Source: Chrysopilus asiliformis (taxonomy: Eukaryota; Arthropoda; Insecta; Diptera; Rhagionidae). From it: a DNA stretch of 64,000 nt. Positions 33,565 through 43,372 of this stretch are shown one piece after another. Location of the stretch: contig OZ035960.1 of assembly GCA_964034945.1 (NCBI GenBank), positions 78,091,331 to 78,155,330 of the forward strand. The letters are read 5' to 3'. Under the pieces are notes generated by a model. It was given only the letters and a program-made list of their open reading frames with translations, was not told the DNA's origin and made no database searches. The translations under genes and the position numbers were made by a program. Position 1 is the stretch's first letter. Every line of letters starts with the position of its first letter.

Positions 33565-34197
33565 TTTCACAATGCTGATGATGCAAAAAAAGCATTAGAA
33601 CAACTAAACGGTTTCGAACTGGCTGGGCGTCCAATGAAAGTTGGCAATGTGACGGAACGATTAGATATGAACACAACCTCACTTGACACAGATGAAATGG
33701 ATCGAAGTGGCATTGATTTGGGCGCAACTGGGCGTCTTCAACTGATGTTTAAATTAGCTGAGGGTGCGGGCTTAGCCGTTCCACAAGCCGCGGCTAATGC
33801 ACTATTAGCTACGGCTCCGCAACCAGCTCCGGTGATGCAACAACCGCAACCTGCACCTGCCATAGCTACGCAATGTTTTCTACTATCAAATATGTTTGAT
33901 CCAGAAACAGAAACCAATCCAAATTGGCAAACAGATATTGAAGATGATGTGATTGAAGAATGTAAGAAACATGGCGGCGTACTACATGTATATGTAGATA
34001 AGGATTCATCACAAGGAAACGTTTATGTCAAGTGTCCGAGTATAGCAACAGCTGTTTTGGCAGTTAACTCACTGCATGGCCGATGGTTTGCCGGCCGCGT
34101 TATAACTGCAGCATATGTTCCGCTGATTAACTATCATTCACTTTTCTCTGACGCGTTAACTGCTTTGAACTTGTTGAACACAACAAGAAAATCGTAA
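33565..34197 (+). CDS. Caper: Caper/RBM39 splicing factor, terminal exon (RRM2 end and UHM)
   Basis: A 633-nt terminal exon of 210 codons plus stop, separated from the previous one by a 51-bp intron ending in a T-tract and ttag. It completes RRM2 (FHNADDAKKALEQLNGFELA, RPMKVGNVTERLD), then a Met/Leu/Ala-rich linker with a short PQPAP repeat. Last comes the U2AF-homology motif domain, from TQCFLLSNMFDPETE to GRVITAAYVP. The UHM signature (R-x-F) appears as GRWFAGR. UHM domains bind tryptophan-containing ULM peptides of SF3B1 and related spliceosome proteins. The protein ends LNTTRKS, a lineage-specific tail. The visible exons sum to 562 residues, in keeping with the family once a short N-terminus is added. 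Confidence 0.96.
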   Translation, partial: FHNADDAKKALEQLNGFELAGRPMKVGNVTERLDMNTTSLDTDEMDRSGIDLGATGRLQLMFKLAEGAGLAVPQAAANALLATAPQPAPVMQQPQPAPAIATQCFLLSNMFDPETETNPNWQTDIEDDVIEECKKHGGVLHVYVDKDSSQGNVYVKCPSIATAVLAVNSLHGRWFAGRVITAAYVPLINYHSLFSDALTALNLLNTTRKS

Positions 34198-34278
34198 AAT
34201 ATACTATTCTTCAAAAGAGGTACTAGGCACCGTTTAAGAATGAGTGTAATGGATTTAAATTTATTGCAAACAAAAAAT

Positions 34279-34284
34279 AATAAA
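34279..34284 (+). promoter_or_regulatory. Caper polyadenylation signal
   Basis: AATAAA lies 82 bases after the stop codon, in a region turning strongly A/T-rich. Confidence 0.6.
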
Positions 34285-34443
34285 ATTTTACAAAAATTTA
34301 GTTGTTTACATGTTCAGTAAGGGGTTTTTTATAAGTTTTTAGCCCATAGAGGATTATATGGCATCGAAACCTGGCCATAAATATTTTATTAATTTTTCGG
34401 ACCTAGTATGATAAACAAGCTCAGTAAGTCACTTTTTGCTTTT

Positions 34444-34793
34444 AATAACAAAAAATCTTTAAAAATACATCGGGCAATTTTTTTTAAATTCTAAAAATTG
34501 ATTTTTTTGCCACAAATTAAGTTGCAACAGCGTTACATTGTTATTGTTTGATTTCTTTTGTTATGAAAAATATTTTACATTCATAAAAAAAGGTATTTTG
34601 TGACAATAACAAAACATTAACAGCCTGTCCCACCACCGCGGGATATGTAAAACATTCTAATTTGTAAAACCAAACAATAGCAATGTAACGCTGTTGCAAT
34701 TTAATTTGTGGCAAAAAAAAATCAATTTTTAAAATTAAAAAAAATATGGTTTTTTTTTAAATAAACCCGATGATTTTTTAAAGGTTTTTCATC
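34444..34793. mobile_element. Palindromic MITE beside HARBI1 relic
   Basis: Arms of about 110 bp: ttttttgccacaaattaagt and tgcaacagcgttacattgtt at the left, with inverses at 34670-34790. Its right edge touches the end of the transposase relic at 34802, so it may have cut that gene. Confidence 0.72.
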
Positions 34794-34801
34794 ATAGGAA
34801 T

Positions 34802-35245
34802 TTACCGCATTACACTATCCCCCAGGATAAAGCAATCATTAAATCCACCAGTTTCAAACCTAGCTTTGAGACGACTGTTACAAAAAATATTGCTATCATG
34901 TGTAGAGCCCAGCCATCTGCTCACCAAATCTGTTATCTCTAAGTTTGGATTACAAACAGTTCGTAAATTAAAGGAAAAGTAACCCTTTTCTGCATTTTCT
35001 CTACCACATGAGTGCAGTCGATGCACCCCATCACCTTTGGAAATTTTGCTATTTTATAAAACATGAATCTTAATTCATCTTCTGTTGCTGGCATTATTAT
35101 AAATGCTGCAGATAGCTTAGCTATAGGATTGGAAACCTTTTCTCTACACGACATGCGGTTTCCACGCTGACTCCACTAAAATCACCTTGTAATAAGATGC
35201 TTCCAGTTGCATAAAATCGTAAAGCTACAATCAACATTTTCTTTG
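34802..35245 (-). pseudogene. HARBI1-type (PIF/Harbinger) transposase relic
   Basis: The minus strand shows, in order, LIVALRFYATGS (about 35205-35240), FPKVMGCIDCTHV with the first catalytic Asp of the DDE nuclease (about 35010-35060), and then in another frame NLRTVCNPNLEITDLVSRWL followed by GSTHDSNIF (second Asp, about 34870-34960), ending FILGDS at 34815. One frameshift near 34985 and the loss of everything after LGDS make it a pseudogene. Harbinger transposases cut at TWA sites and usually work with a MYB-like partner, which is not present here. Confidence 0.88.
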
Positions 35246-35439
35246 GACAAAACCAATTCTTTTTATTAAACAATAAGATATATTTATCTGTGAAAAACAC
35301 ACTGACCTTTCAGTATTACCTGTTATTTCGTTCCCAACGTGCACAAAAGAAAATTATTTTTTGATAAATCAAATTTTCGAATATATTCTTCATCATATTT
35401 CACATAGTAATCAAATCTGTTATTAATTTTTATACTTTA

Positions 35440-35591
35440 TATGATATCATATATTAGATTCAGTATATACCGTTTCTAACCCATCGAACTAATCATCGGA
35501 CAAAAAAATTAACTACACCAGGGTGTTAGGGCTAACAAAAGATTTTGATTTCCGCATGTCCGTCTGTCTGTCCGTCCGTGAACACCATAAC
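35440..35591 (+). repeat. Subfamily-2 repeat, 5' part split by hAT insertion
   Basis: Matches 63405-63580 in reverse. It contains ctaatcatcggacaaaaaaa, cacca(g)ggtgttagg and the ccgtctgtctgtccgtccg tract, then stops at gtgaacaccataac where the hAT element enters. It resumes at 38222. Confidence 0.7.
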
Positions 35592-36119
35592 TAGGGCCCG
35601 GAAGTTTATGACCAAAAAATTGCCAAATATGACCATAAAGTATTGTGGATTTTCCATTGACAATGCGAATGGGTTTCGACTGTGATTCAAATGAAATGAA
35701 CATTTGTTTTGTTTTAGCTTTGCCTTTATCAGTCGTGAAAGTTTTTTCTGTTAAACCTGAATTAGGTCCAGTGCAACTGTGGCACTGTGTTATCACCGTG
35801 AAGGTTCATGTTTGTTTCGGGCTCAGGGGAGTGACGAAGCCCTCGTCAGATAGAGTAGTGTCAACTCCTCCTGCTCTCTATTACAGAAATTGTTTATTGG
35901 ATGGATCATAGGAACTTACAAGAAGTTTATATATTCACCATCTGATTTAATTCGGCTGTGCGAATTATTTTAGAAAATCCACAATAAAATTCTCGAGCTA
36001 CTCCCCTAGCAACTTTGGCTCATCAGTACTCTACACTATCAAAGGAAAAACGCACACAATTCAGTTGTGTTGAGCGAACATAAGGTGGTGTGCTTATATA
36101 CAGAATTATTTGTGAAAAA

Positions 36120-36660
36120 AAACTTCACAGTAAATGGATGTAAACGCTTTGAGTTTGACTCATCATGAGCCGTCCATGACTGATCATGTAATGTCGACGA
36201 GGCGATGCGTTCGGCATCGATTCGTAACCCACTTCATGTGTTTCCGAAGTTCGTTCGGTTTTACCGTTCACTCTGGAACTGAAATGCTTGAAAACGATTT
36301 ATTTTCAGTCGCAGTTAAAGTGCAATTGGAGAAAGATGTTCATCAAGTTTAATATGCTTCAATTTTAGGTTTCATGAGTTCATCAATTTTGGTGAATTCA
36401 TCAAAATAATGAATTCATCAAAATGCTTACTGATCAGGTAGCCAATTCGGCTAGCCATGAGTTTACCAATGAGCAGTCATCAATACATCATCAGTACGGC
36501 GCGCCATTATACTCATCGAGAGGCTCATGCGTAGGTCATCGAAGGAATCATGAGTATATAATGACGAGTCATGATGAAAATATTTCCCAGGTCTAGAACA
36601 AAAATCATCATGACTTTCACCTGTTCGCGATTATGAGTTCATCGATGAGCTCATGATGAT
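36120..36660. repeat. Region dense in tcatga / atgagt motifs
   Basis: Short motifs such as actcatcatga, gttcatca, atcatgagt and agctcatgatgat recur more than a dozen times in both orientations. This suggests a degenerate palindromic insert within the hAT element. Ends not defined. Confidence 0.4.
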
Positions 36661-36701
36661 CGTGCTACTAGGGCTATTACATAAATTATATACATACATA
36701 T

Positions 36702-36826
36702 CTGTGGCAAAAAGGCAAAACAACTTTGAGCTGAATTATTCTGTCTGGAAATGAAAATACAGAACACTTTGTTCTGAACCTGTTGACCTGAAAATCGACT
36801 TAAGATGTTTTGTCTTTTTTCCACAG
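36702..36826. mobile_element. CTGTGG-family MITE with ATAT duplication
   Basis: ctgtggcaaaaaggcaaaac at the left, ttgtcttttttccacag at the right, atat at 36698-36701 and 36827-36830. The interior contains tcgacttaag. It truncates the hAT transposase relic that reads into it from 36882. Confidence 0.78.
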
Positions 36827-36881
36827 ATATGTACATACATATATATGTATAATTGCTCTAATAGATATTTGATGAAATTCT

Positions 36882-37308
36882 GTCCCCATAATTTTTCAGT
36901 GTTGAGATTTGAGCGAATTTGTTGTAATTTCTCGTCGTAGCAAATTTTCACATGTTTTTCGTAGCGACGATTCATCAGGAATACTTTGGGTCTAAGAACT
37001 ACAGGAATTGTGGATTTTTTAACTTATGTAATGGAATATTAGCTGAAACTAACGCATCGCACAAATCCTTAGAGAAATTTGATAGTTTTTGCATTCGTTG
37101 ATTTAAAAGCGTTTGGTGCTGCTGGTCTTTGCGTAAAATTGCTTGTTTGTGCTTCGCTGTCCGAATTTGCTGTTGTATAGTAAAACGCTTCTCCGCTGAA
37201 ACTTTCGACGAACAAAGTTTGCAAAACACTTCCATCGCTAACGAAAACATTTTCACCAAATTCACGCACCATATTTGCCAAATGATTTTTCAAAGTTACT
37301 TTCGGCAT
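36882..37308 (-). pseudogene. hAT transposase relic with CGGBP1-like zinc finger
   Basis: Starts MPKVTLKNHLANMV at 37308. After a frameshift near 37230 it continues FCKLCSSKVSAEKRF, IRTAKHKQ and LCDALVSANIPLHKL, and in a third stretch YDEKLQQIRSNLNTEKLW (to 36882). The CxxC..H..H arrangement followed by the ANIPL..L motif is the N-terminus seen in CGGBP1-like insect hAT transposases. The catalytic region is missing, replaced by the MITE at 36702 and decayed sequence. Its orientation inside 35592-38221 shows it belongs to that hAT element. Confidence 0.75.
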
Positions 37309-37365
37309 ATTTTTAAAACAACTTTTTTCGCCGTGTGACTTGTCCACACAAAACTTCTTATTTAA

Positions 37366-37965
37366 CCCTAGGAGGTCCAAACAGGTCTGTGCAGACTTTT
37401 TGCATATAAATGTGAGCATAATTTTTTTGTTTTGCGTGTTAGAGACGAATCCGTCCATGACTTCCTAGAAGCGGCTACGGCGAGCACAATTAGCACAAAA
37501 TCAGACCCGTTATGTGTTTGTGTTCGGTTTTATTCGTGTTTACAAACCAAATGGTTCAAACGTACCAAACAGGTCTGTGCAGATAACACCCGAGATCGTA
37601 AGTATAATTATGCGTGAAACAAACCGGAAGGCCAAGGAACTATGCCGTCTATGGTGTGACAAGAATCCTGACAAGACACCGCGAACGTGGACGCAACCTA
37701 TAACCGAAAATGAAATATACGCCTTTTTTGGCCTAACTTTGTTTGCCGGCATATTCGGGTCAAACAGTCAGCCTGTTCATGAGCTGTGGGGCCGCAACGC
37801 AAACCCTATCTACAAGGCGACGATGTCTAGGCAGCGATATAAAGCTATTTTACAATATATTCGATTCGATAACGGCAACACGAGACCCGCTCGACTATTA
37901 GAAAGCAAGTCTGCGCAGACCTGGTTGGGCCTGGGAAGACTTGTTTGGGGTTGGACCTCCTAGGG
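37366..37965 (+). mobile_element. Internally deleted piggyBac element, exactly 600 bp
   Basis: TTAA (37362-37365) | ccctaggaggtccaa ... ttggacctcctaggg | TTAA (37966-37969). A subterminal box ggtctgtgcaga is repeated at about 37382 and 37570, and as tctgcgcagacc near 37910. The coding fragment is annotated separately. The element sits just upstream of the hAT transposase relic, inside the larger hAT. Confidence 0.92.
37514..37963 (+). pseudogene. piggyBac transposase N-terminal fragment
   Basis: One open frame of 149 codons includes WTQPITENEIYAFFGLTLFA, then ELWGRNANPIYKATMSRQRY and ILQYIRFDNGNTR. These are the conserved blocks preceding the catalytic core of piggyBac (DDE_Tnp_1_7) transposases. 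The frame then runs directly into the right terminal repeat, so the DDD catalytic domain was deleted and the protein could not transpose by itself. The frame is intact, suggesting the internal deletion was recent. Confidence 0.85.
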
Positions 37966-38243
37966 TTAATTTCTTTAAATGACATTTAAAAATAACAGTA
38001 CTTTTCACAAAAGTGTTGCCATGTAGCATAAAATATGCAGCAAAAATTCCTTAAATATGACCCTAAAATATGACAATATGACTTTTTGGGATAAAACGTT
38101 AATATATGCCAAACATGAAAAAAAACTACACATAAATAACGTAATTCGAATTTGTGTCAAACCAAAATCAATCTACGTCGCCCAGAAAAAGATATGACTT
38201 TTCATAAACTTCCGGGCCCTAACCATAACTTTCAAAAGGATTA

Positions 38244-38373
38244 ACACCGTGTCTTCACTTGGGATTTTTCATCGCACAGATTTTATAATTGACCAATCAG
38301 AGCTCGAGTTGACGGCGATATCGTCAATTATAAAATCTCTGCGATGAAAAATCCCAAGTGAAGATACGGTGTA
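38244..38373. mobile_element. 130-bp palindromic MITE
   Basis: acaccgtgtcttcacttggg at the left and its inverse cccaagtgaagatacggtgt at the right. The arms continue through atttttcatcgca and attttataattgac. It interrupts the repeat phrase aaggatt..agctag, which is continuous in other copies. Confidence 0.82.
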
Positions 38374-38549
38374 AGCTAGATACTTGAAATTTTGTATAAG
38401 TTGCGTTTATCGTAAATGGCTCGACTAACTAAGTTCTTGAACGGACAAAATTGGACCATTCCTTCTGTGCTCTCCCGTACAAACGAAACAGTGTTTTGCA
38501 ATTTTCTCGAAAATGGTGAGTAATATTGAAAAATTTGTGAAGGTAAAAT

Positions 38550-38974
38550 CTGTGGTCACAAGGATAAACTGCTTAAGTCGAAAAAGCGTGTTTTGAGTAA
38601 TTTGGTTTTAAAGTTTTGATTAATTTCTGGAAAAAATTGGTTATTCTTTTAAACGAAAAATGTTTTCCAGCTTGAAGTAAACACATTAAAGACTACTTTA
38701 AACTCAAAAGAATCTTAAAATCCAATTTGGTTAAAGTGTTATCATAAAACAAAATACTTAGGCGTTTCTTCCATATTATTTAATAAGTTTCTCCAAAACC
38801 ATAGTAAAGCAAAACTGACTTAGGTTATTTGGTTTTTGCTCTTCCATTCCTCAGAGGGGTACAGCATGAAACCAAACTTTGACAGAATATAGAACTGGAT
38901 ATGGAGAATTCAAATATTCACCAACCTTTAAAACTACATAACTCGACTTAAGCGGTTTTTCATTGTGACCACAG
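38550..38974. mobile_element. CTGTGG-family MITE with AAAT duplication
   Basis: ctgtggtcacaaggataaac at the left, tttttcattgtgaccacag at the right, aaat at 38546-38549 and 38975-38978. The internal gcttaagtcg / cgacttaagc pair is near the ends. Shares most of its sequence with 43875-44127. Confidence 0.85.
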
Positions 38975-39792
38975 AAATGTATTCAGAATAGGGTTTTACA
39001 TAACTCATCCATGCATCAAAATCCAATCGGACCACTGCTTCCCCCTTCTCCCATACAAATGGAATACTTTTTTCCTGTTTTCTCGAAAATGCATTGCATC
39101 GAAAAATTTATAAATATAAAATGTGTTTAGAATATAATTTTACATAACTTATCTACAGATCAAAATCCAGTTGGATCATTCCTTATCCCCTCCCACATAC
39201 AAATTGTATACTTTTTTTATTTTCTCGAAAACGGAAAAATTTATAAAGGTACAATCTGTTTAAAATATGATTTTACATAATTGTTCCATACATCAAAATG
39301 TAATTAGACCACTCCTTTCCTACTCTCTATACAAATTGATTTTTTTAGATAAACATTTTGTCTGTCATCATATAGAGTTATTTGGCAATTGCAGCTTTTC
39401 TTTATGTAAATTCGGATCTTGGCCCACGTCGGATTTATACTCCTTAAATGTCAAACTCCTCTGCTGCGGGGAAAACAATGTTTAAGGGCTCGAAGATAAC
39501 TTGTTATTTTAGATTAAAAATTCAGGAAAATTTTATATGGTAAGTAAAATGGTATAACATTTAGATTTGAAAATAGTTGTTTGAGTAGCATTACTATTTC
39601 GATACGTATGAATAATAGGGATATTGTTTTTCTCAGAATTTTGACTTGTGAGTAAAATTGAATTGAGTTTGTTGCTTAAATGTTGCAAGTAACAAAGCAA
39701 ATTTCTATTAATTTTCAGATTTGAAACACCAAAAACTTGAGGAATAGTTATAAATAGCGTTTACTATAGTTTGCAGTTCAGAAAGCCAAAAC

Positions 39793-40785
39793 CACAGTAT
39801 ACAGTAAGCAAACTCGAGAATAACCCAATTTACTATGTAAGAGTAAAAAGAACATACCATATTCATAGGCAGAAAACACGAGAGCAAACAGCACAGTCAT
39901 ATATGCGTGTAACCGAAAATTTGTAAACAAAAGCGACACAGCTGATCGGTATCTTTTGCATTTCGCAATGTGTTTTGCGTGAAATTTAGTCGGTATAAAG
40001 ATTAAAAGCTAAATAAAACATCAGCGGAATACACGAAATAGTATGGAAAAATACTAAATTATAAACTTTCTGTTTAAATCACTCACTTCATTTCACAGGA
40101 AATTGAGAAAAATAATGAAACCGAAATCCACCCGACTCGTTTCCCATCAAATCAGAGCAACTGAAAGAAACAATTGCAAACGGGCATTGCCGTATCTGAT
40201 TTTTCTGCTGTTGATTTTATATTTCAGAGGAGGGAAATTTAAAAATTGAAATCTGTTTTGACCACCATTTCTTATAAAAGTACAAATATTCTTCATTTTA
40301 GGTTGAAAATTTGGATAGAAAATTTAAATTGTCAGGATATAGTAGAAAGCAATTAATATCAAATCTTCGGTCCATCAAAATCATTTTACAAACGACGTGA
40401 TGCTAATTTCAAAGCAATAATGACGTTTGAGAAAAAATGCAGTACCAGTTTGGACTGAATTTCTAATTTTCTATATTCAAACGAACATAATTTGCAACTT
40501 ATTTTAGAATTGTATTTAATTTCTAAGGCAAAAAATACATTTCGCAACTGACTAATCTGGTAACGTCGTTGCGGCTCTCATCTTTAACAGTATATTTCTT
40601 TCTCTGTTTGCCTTTTATTAGATTCCTTTGTGGTCATATTGCTTGTTCATTCTTTGTACCCCAAAAATTTATGATTTTTCTAACCAATTAGAATGCCTAG
40701 ATTTGGGTATTTCTGGGTTATTCGTTTTCGGTTACACAGGTTATTTTCACATTTAATGTATGAAGTTTGTTTACTGTATACTGTG
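39793..40785 (-). mobile_element. P-superfamily-like non-autonomous element, copy 2
   Basis: Opposite-orientation relative of 30848-31815. Ends cacagtatacagtaagcaaa and tgtttactgtatactgtg, flanked by a perfect 7-bp duplication ccaaaac (39786-39792 and 40786-40792). It interrupts a THAP-like coding relic. Confidence 0.84.
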
Positions 40786-40863
40786 CCAAAACATTGTTGC
40801 GTAAAATTGTGTAAAAGTGGTGTCAGCAGGGACGACGCGAAATTCTTCGCTTTTCTCAAATAA
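40786..40863 (+). pseudogene. THAP-like zinc-finger start, interrupted
   Basis: Joining the bases before 39793 to those after 40785 gives KPKHCCVKLCKSG, and the frame continues to DDAKFFAFLK then a stop at 40861. C-x(3-4)-C near a Met-Pro start followed by a FxF-like strand is how THAP DNA-binding domains begin. The codon before Pro is AAG where a family member would have ATG. The match covers only about 25 residues, so the assignment is tentative. Confidence 0.4.
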
Positions 40864-41447
40864 ATCATCAAGTTTTGTGTTCAGCTTTCAGTTCCAATCT
40901 CAATGTAAACACGAGCAATATTTTTCGCCTGGATCAACTTAATCTAAACAGGCTCATATAGTCAACTATAGTAGGATAATGTACGGATATACGCCACACT
41001 TGTCAGAGAAACGCTTTCCAATTATAATTTTAAAAAAAATTACCCATTTCCTTTTTACACAAAATTTTATCCGTAAACGTGAGGTCCGAAGTCGAAAACC
41101 AAATTAGAAAAATGCTTAGTGATGGAATTATTAGTGTTGATTCGATACGGCAAAGTATCGATACTTTTACTTGGAAGTAACATCACAAAAAATTATCGAT
41201 ACCACACCTGATATCGGTGGAAAGTATCGATACCTACTCGGATCGAATGGAAAAAAACTAAATTTTTTACACATTTTATTGTGAAACATCAAAATTTCAC
41301 CAGGGGCCTATTCCACAAAAGTCCAAGACTTGTATTTGTAGCTATTTTTCACAAATTGTAGGACTTGTAAATACATTTTCATTTCTAAAAATACAATTTA
41401 TAAATCACAAGTACAAATTCGAAGTAATTTTACAATCCGAAATATGG

Positions 41448-41766
41448 TGTCCATTGTGATTATCGTCAAATGGTCGATCGAATGTCAAATCGAAAGTTTG
41501 GTATTGTGAATATCGATTGCGAACCATGTATTTCGATTATGAACGTATTTTGCTTTCGATCAAATTGGAGTTCTCGAATATCAGCCTTGCGGTTTTGTTT
41601 GCAGTGTCATTTCGGCAAATATATTACTTAAAGAATAATGTAAGTGGCTAAATTAACAACTATAAGAAATTCAGCTAAATGAAATATGGCAATGCTTTTG
41701 TGTGCCTTCGATTATGATACGTAATACTGAAATTATTTTCAATCGAAAGATCACAATGGACACCTA
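41448..41766. mobile_element. MITE nested in the Harbinger-like element
   Basis: ggtgtccattgtgat at the left and atcacaatggacacc at the right, with tat on both sides. Interior rich in atcgaa / ttcgat motifs. This is the innermost layer of a four-deep nest. Confidence 0.75.
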
Positions 41767-41899
41767 TTTTCACAAGTCTTTATCGCTTGTAGTCCAATAC
41801 CGTTCGACAAAGACATTTTTTTGCAGGAATCTAACTACAATTGTTGGAAATATATAGCAGTGTTCAAACGCCTCTAAAAGTGATCACAAGTGTATAAAA

Positions 41900-42025
41900 A
41901 TGGATACGTGCAGTAGCGAAAATGAAGCTAATATGCAATTAGTAACTCGTCGCAGAAGAATTTATCGTCCTAGAATAAATTTCAACTTAACTTCGGTGTT
42001 TGAATTCAACGAAAAATTTCGTTGA
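41900..42025 (+). pseudogene. Harbinger protein N-terminus, 41 codons
   Basis: ATG 41900 opens MDTCSSENEANMQL and then RRRRIYRPRINFNL and FEFNEKFR before a stop at 42023. The arrangement R-x-Y-R-x-R..F followed by EFxEKFR is the region before the helix-turn-helix of HARBI1-like proteins. The reading stops exactly where the family would continue. It is short but clean, probably a deletion remnant carried by the non-autonomous element. Confidence 0.55.
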
Positions 42026-42289
42026 TACAAAAAATTGATACAATTGTATAAATCGAAATTGTGAAAATGTAAAGAAAAAAATATTTACAAATGTGTGAGT
42101 TCCTGGAACGCTTTTTTTTTATTTGTAATTGTGAATATACAATTTAACAATTTGTGAAGTGTAGAATTGTACTATTGTGGAATAGGATATTTATTTTTTA
42201 TAAAAATTAATCAACATAATTATATATAAAGACAAAAATATAACTGTCTTACTTTCATTTAGATTTATTGAATTAGATTTTCATAAGAG

Positions 42290-42510
42290 ACAGGTTTTTT
42301 AATTCAAATACCACCTTTTATAAATAAAATTGGCTATGCTACAAATTCAATTGATTCTTTTGCACATCTAAGTGACTTTTTTCAAATCAAATTGAAGATA
42401 GTTAATTCGACTCGCAGAAAGTCAGTTAAATGTTCAAAAACACCAATTTAATTTGTAAAATAACAATTTTTATATGTAAAAGGTGGTATTTAAACAAAAA
42501 ACCTTTCACA
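42290..42510. mobile_element. Small MITE (accacctttta ends)
   Basis: aggttttttaattcaaatac and its imperfect inverse (gtatttaaacaaaaaacctt) flank ccacctttta / taaaaggtgg. About 215 bp, non-coding. Confidence 0.6.
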
Positions 42511-42568
42511 CTAGTAAAAAAATCGTTTTTTGGAACACTTCCCAAAAACAATAATTGTTCATATACTT

Positions 42569-43372
42569 CAGCGATTCTCAACTTGTGGGGCGCGCCCCCC
42601 TAGGGGGGCGCGAGGACATTTAAGGTGGGGCGCCAGCATATCCAAGAGAAAATATTTAAAAAAGTTGATTAACTGACTGAAAGGAAAGTACACACACCAT
42701 AGATATACTAGATCGCTCGATTTGCTGTCTCAAATGGTCCCATTTCAATACAGTTCAGTGAATCAAAACCATAGATATCGTACTACTAGATCGCGGCACT
42801 CGAACAATTCCATAGCAAAAATATGGGACAGCGTGACTATGGTTGTCTCATTTTGTCTTCGAATTTTAGTGATGTCAGACGTTCGAATCAACAAACTCAA
42901 TAACACTTGAATTATATGTTTTACGTCGAACTCATAAGACACGGTTTAAGGAATTACATATTAATGTATGTGGCAGCTCTGAATATTAACATGAATAATC
43001 GGTATAGGGATTGAATAATATTCCGTCGGGGACCTGCATAAGCATTTTTTTCCAGAATTTTAATTTCCCAGAATTACTAGCTTTGTCCCTTTTTTCGTCA
43101 TAGCTTTTTGACGTTTCAGTGGTCTATTTGAGATAACAAATGGCTTGATCTAGTAGTAGGATATCTGTGATCAAAACGAGTCAAGTAAGAGCGAGATAAT
43201 CGTATGAAAATAAATATAGCCGTCTCATATAAATATATGCCTGTCTTGCAGAAGGAAGGCTTAATATTAGATAGACACTCTAGATAGACATACATTTTAT
43301 TGTATGCAGGGGGCGCGATGAAAATTATGATTGAAAATTGGGCCGCGAATACTGAAAGGTTGAGAAACGCTG
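42569..43372. mobile_element. hAT-Charlie-like MITE
   Basis: cagcgattctcaacttgtgg at the left and ggttgagaaacgctg at the right, flanked by a perfect 8-bp duplication atatactt (42561-42568 and 43373-43380). The g/c-rich ggggcgcgccccc block near the left end is the hallmark of the CAGYGNTTCTCAA group. It lies within the larger hAT-like element 41132-43608. Confidence 0.92.

Larger units (their letters stand above)
35592..38221 (-). mobile_element. hAT element, degenerate, with nested insertions
   Basis: Both ends read tagggcccggaagtttatga inward, and the target duplication is a perfect 8-bp accataac (35584-35591 and 38222-38229). Inside lie a hAT transposase relic (36882-37308, minus), a CTGTGG MITE (36702-36826) and a piggyBac element (37366-37965). 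The left third (35640-36660) holds an ATGA/TCAT-rich segment with no coding signal. This was an autonomous-sized element that has been broken. Confidence 0.9.
38222..39480 (+). repeat. Subfamily-2 repeat, 3' part with two nested MITEs
   Basis: Resumes accataactttcaaaaggat after the hAT. It is broken by the MITE 38244-38373, continues agctagatacttgaaatttt, is broken again by 38550-38974, and goes on with near-duplicate cassettes of cttttctcgaaaa and cataa(c/t)tcatcca to about 39350. Confidence 0.6.
41306..42190 (+). mobile_element. Harbinger-like element, internally deleted
   Basis: Left end gcctattccacaa and right end ttgtggaatagg are inverted, with subterminal acttgta / tacaagt boxes. It encodes only the N-terminus of a Harbinger protein (41900-42025) and contains a MITE (41448-41766). 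Terminal GGCCTATTCCACAA-like sequences are usual for the group. The target duplication is not clear. Confidence 0.7.
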
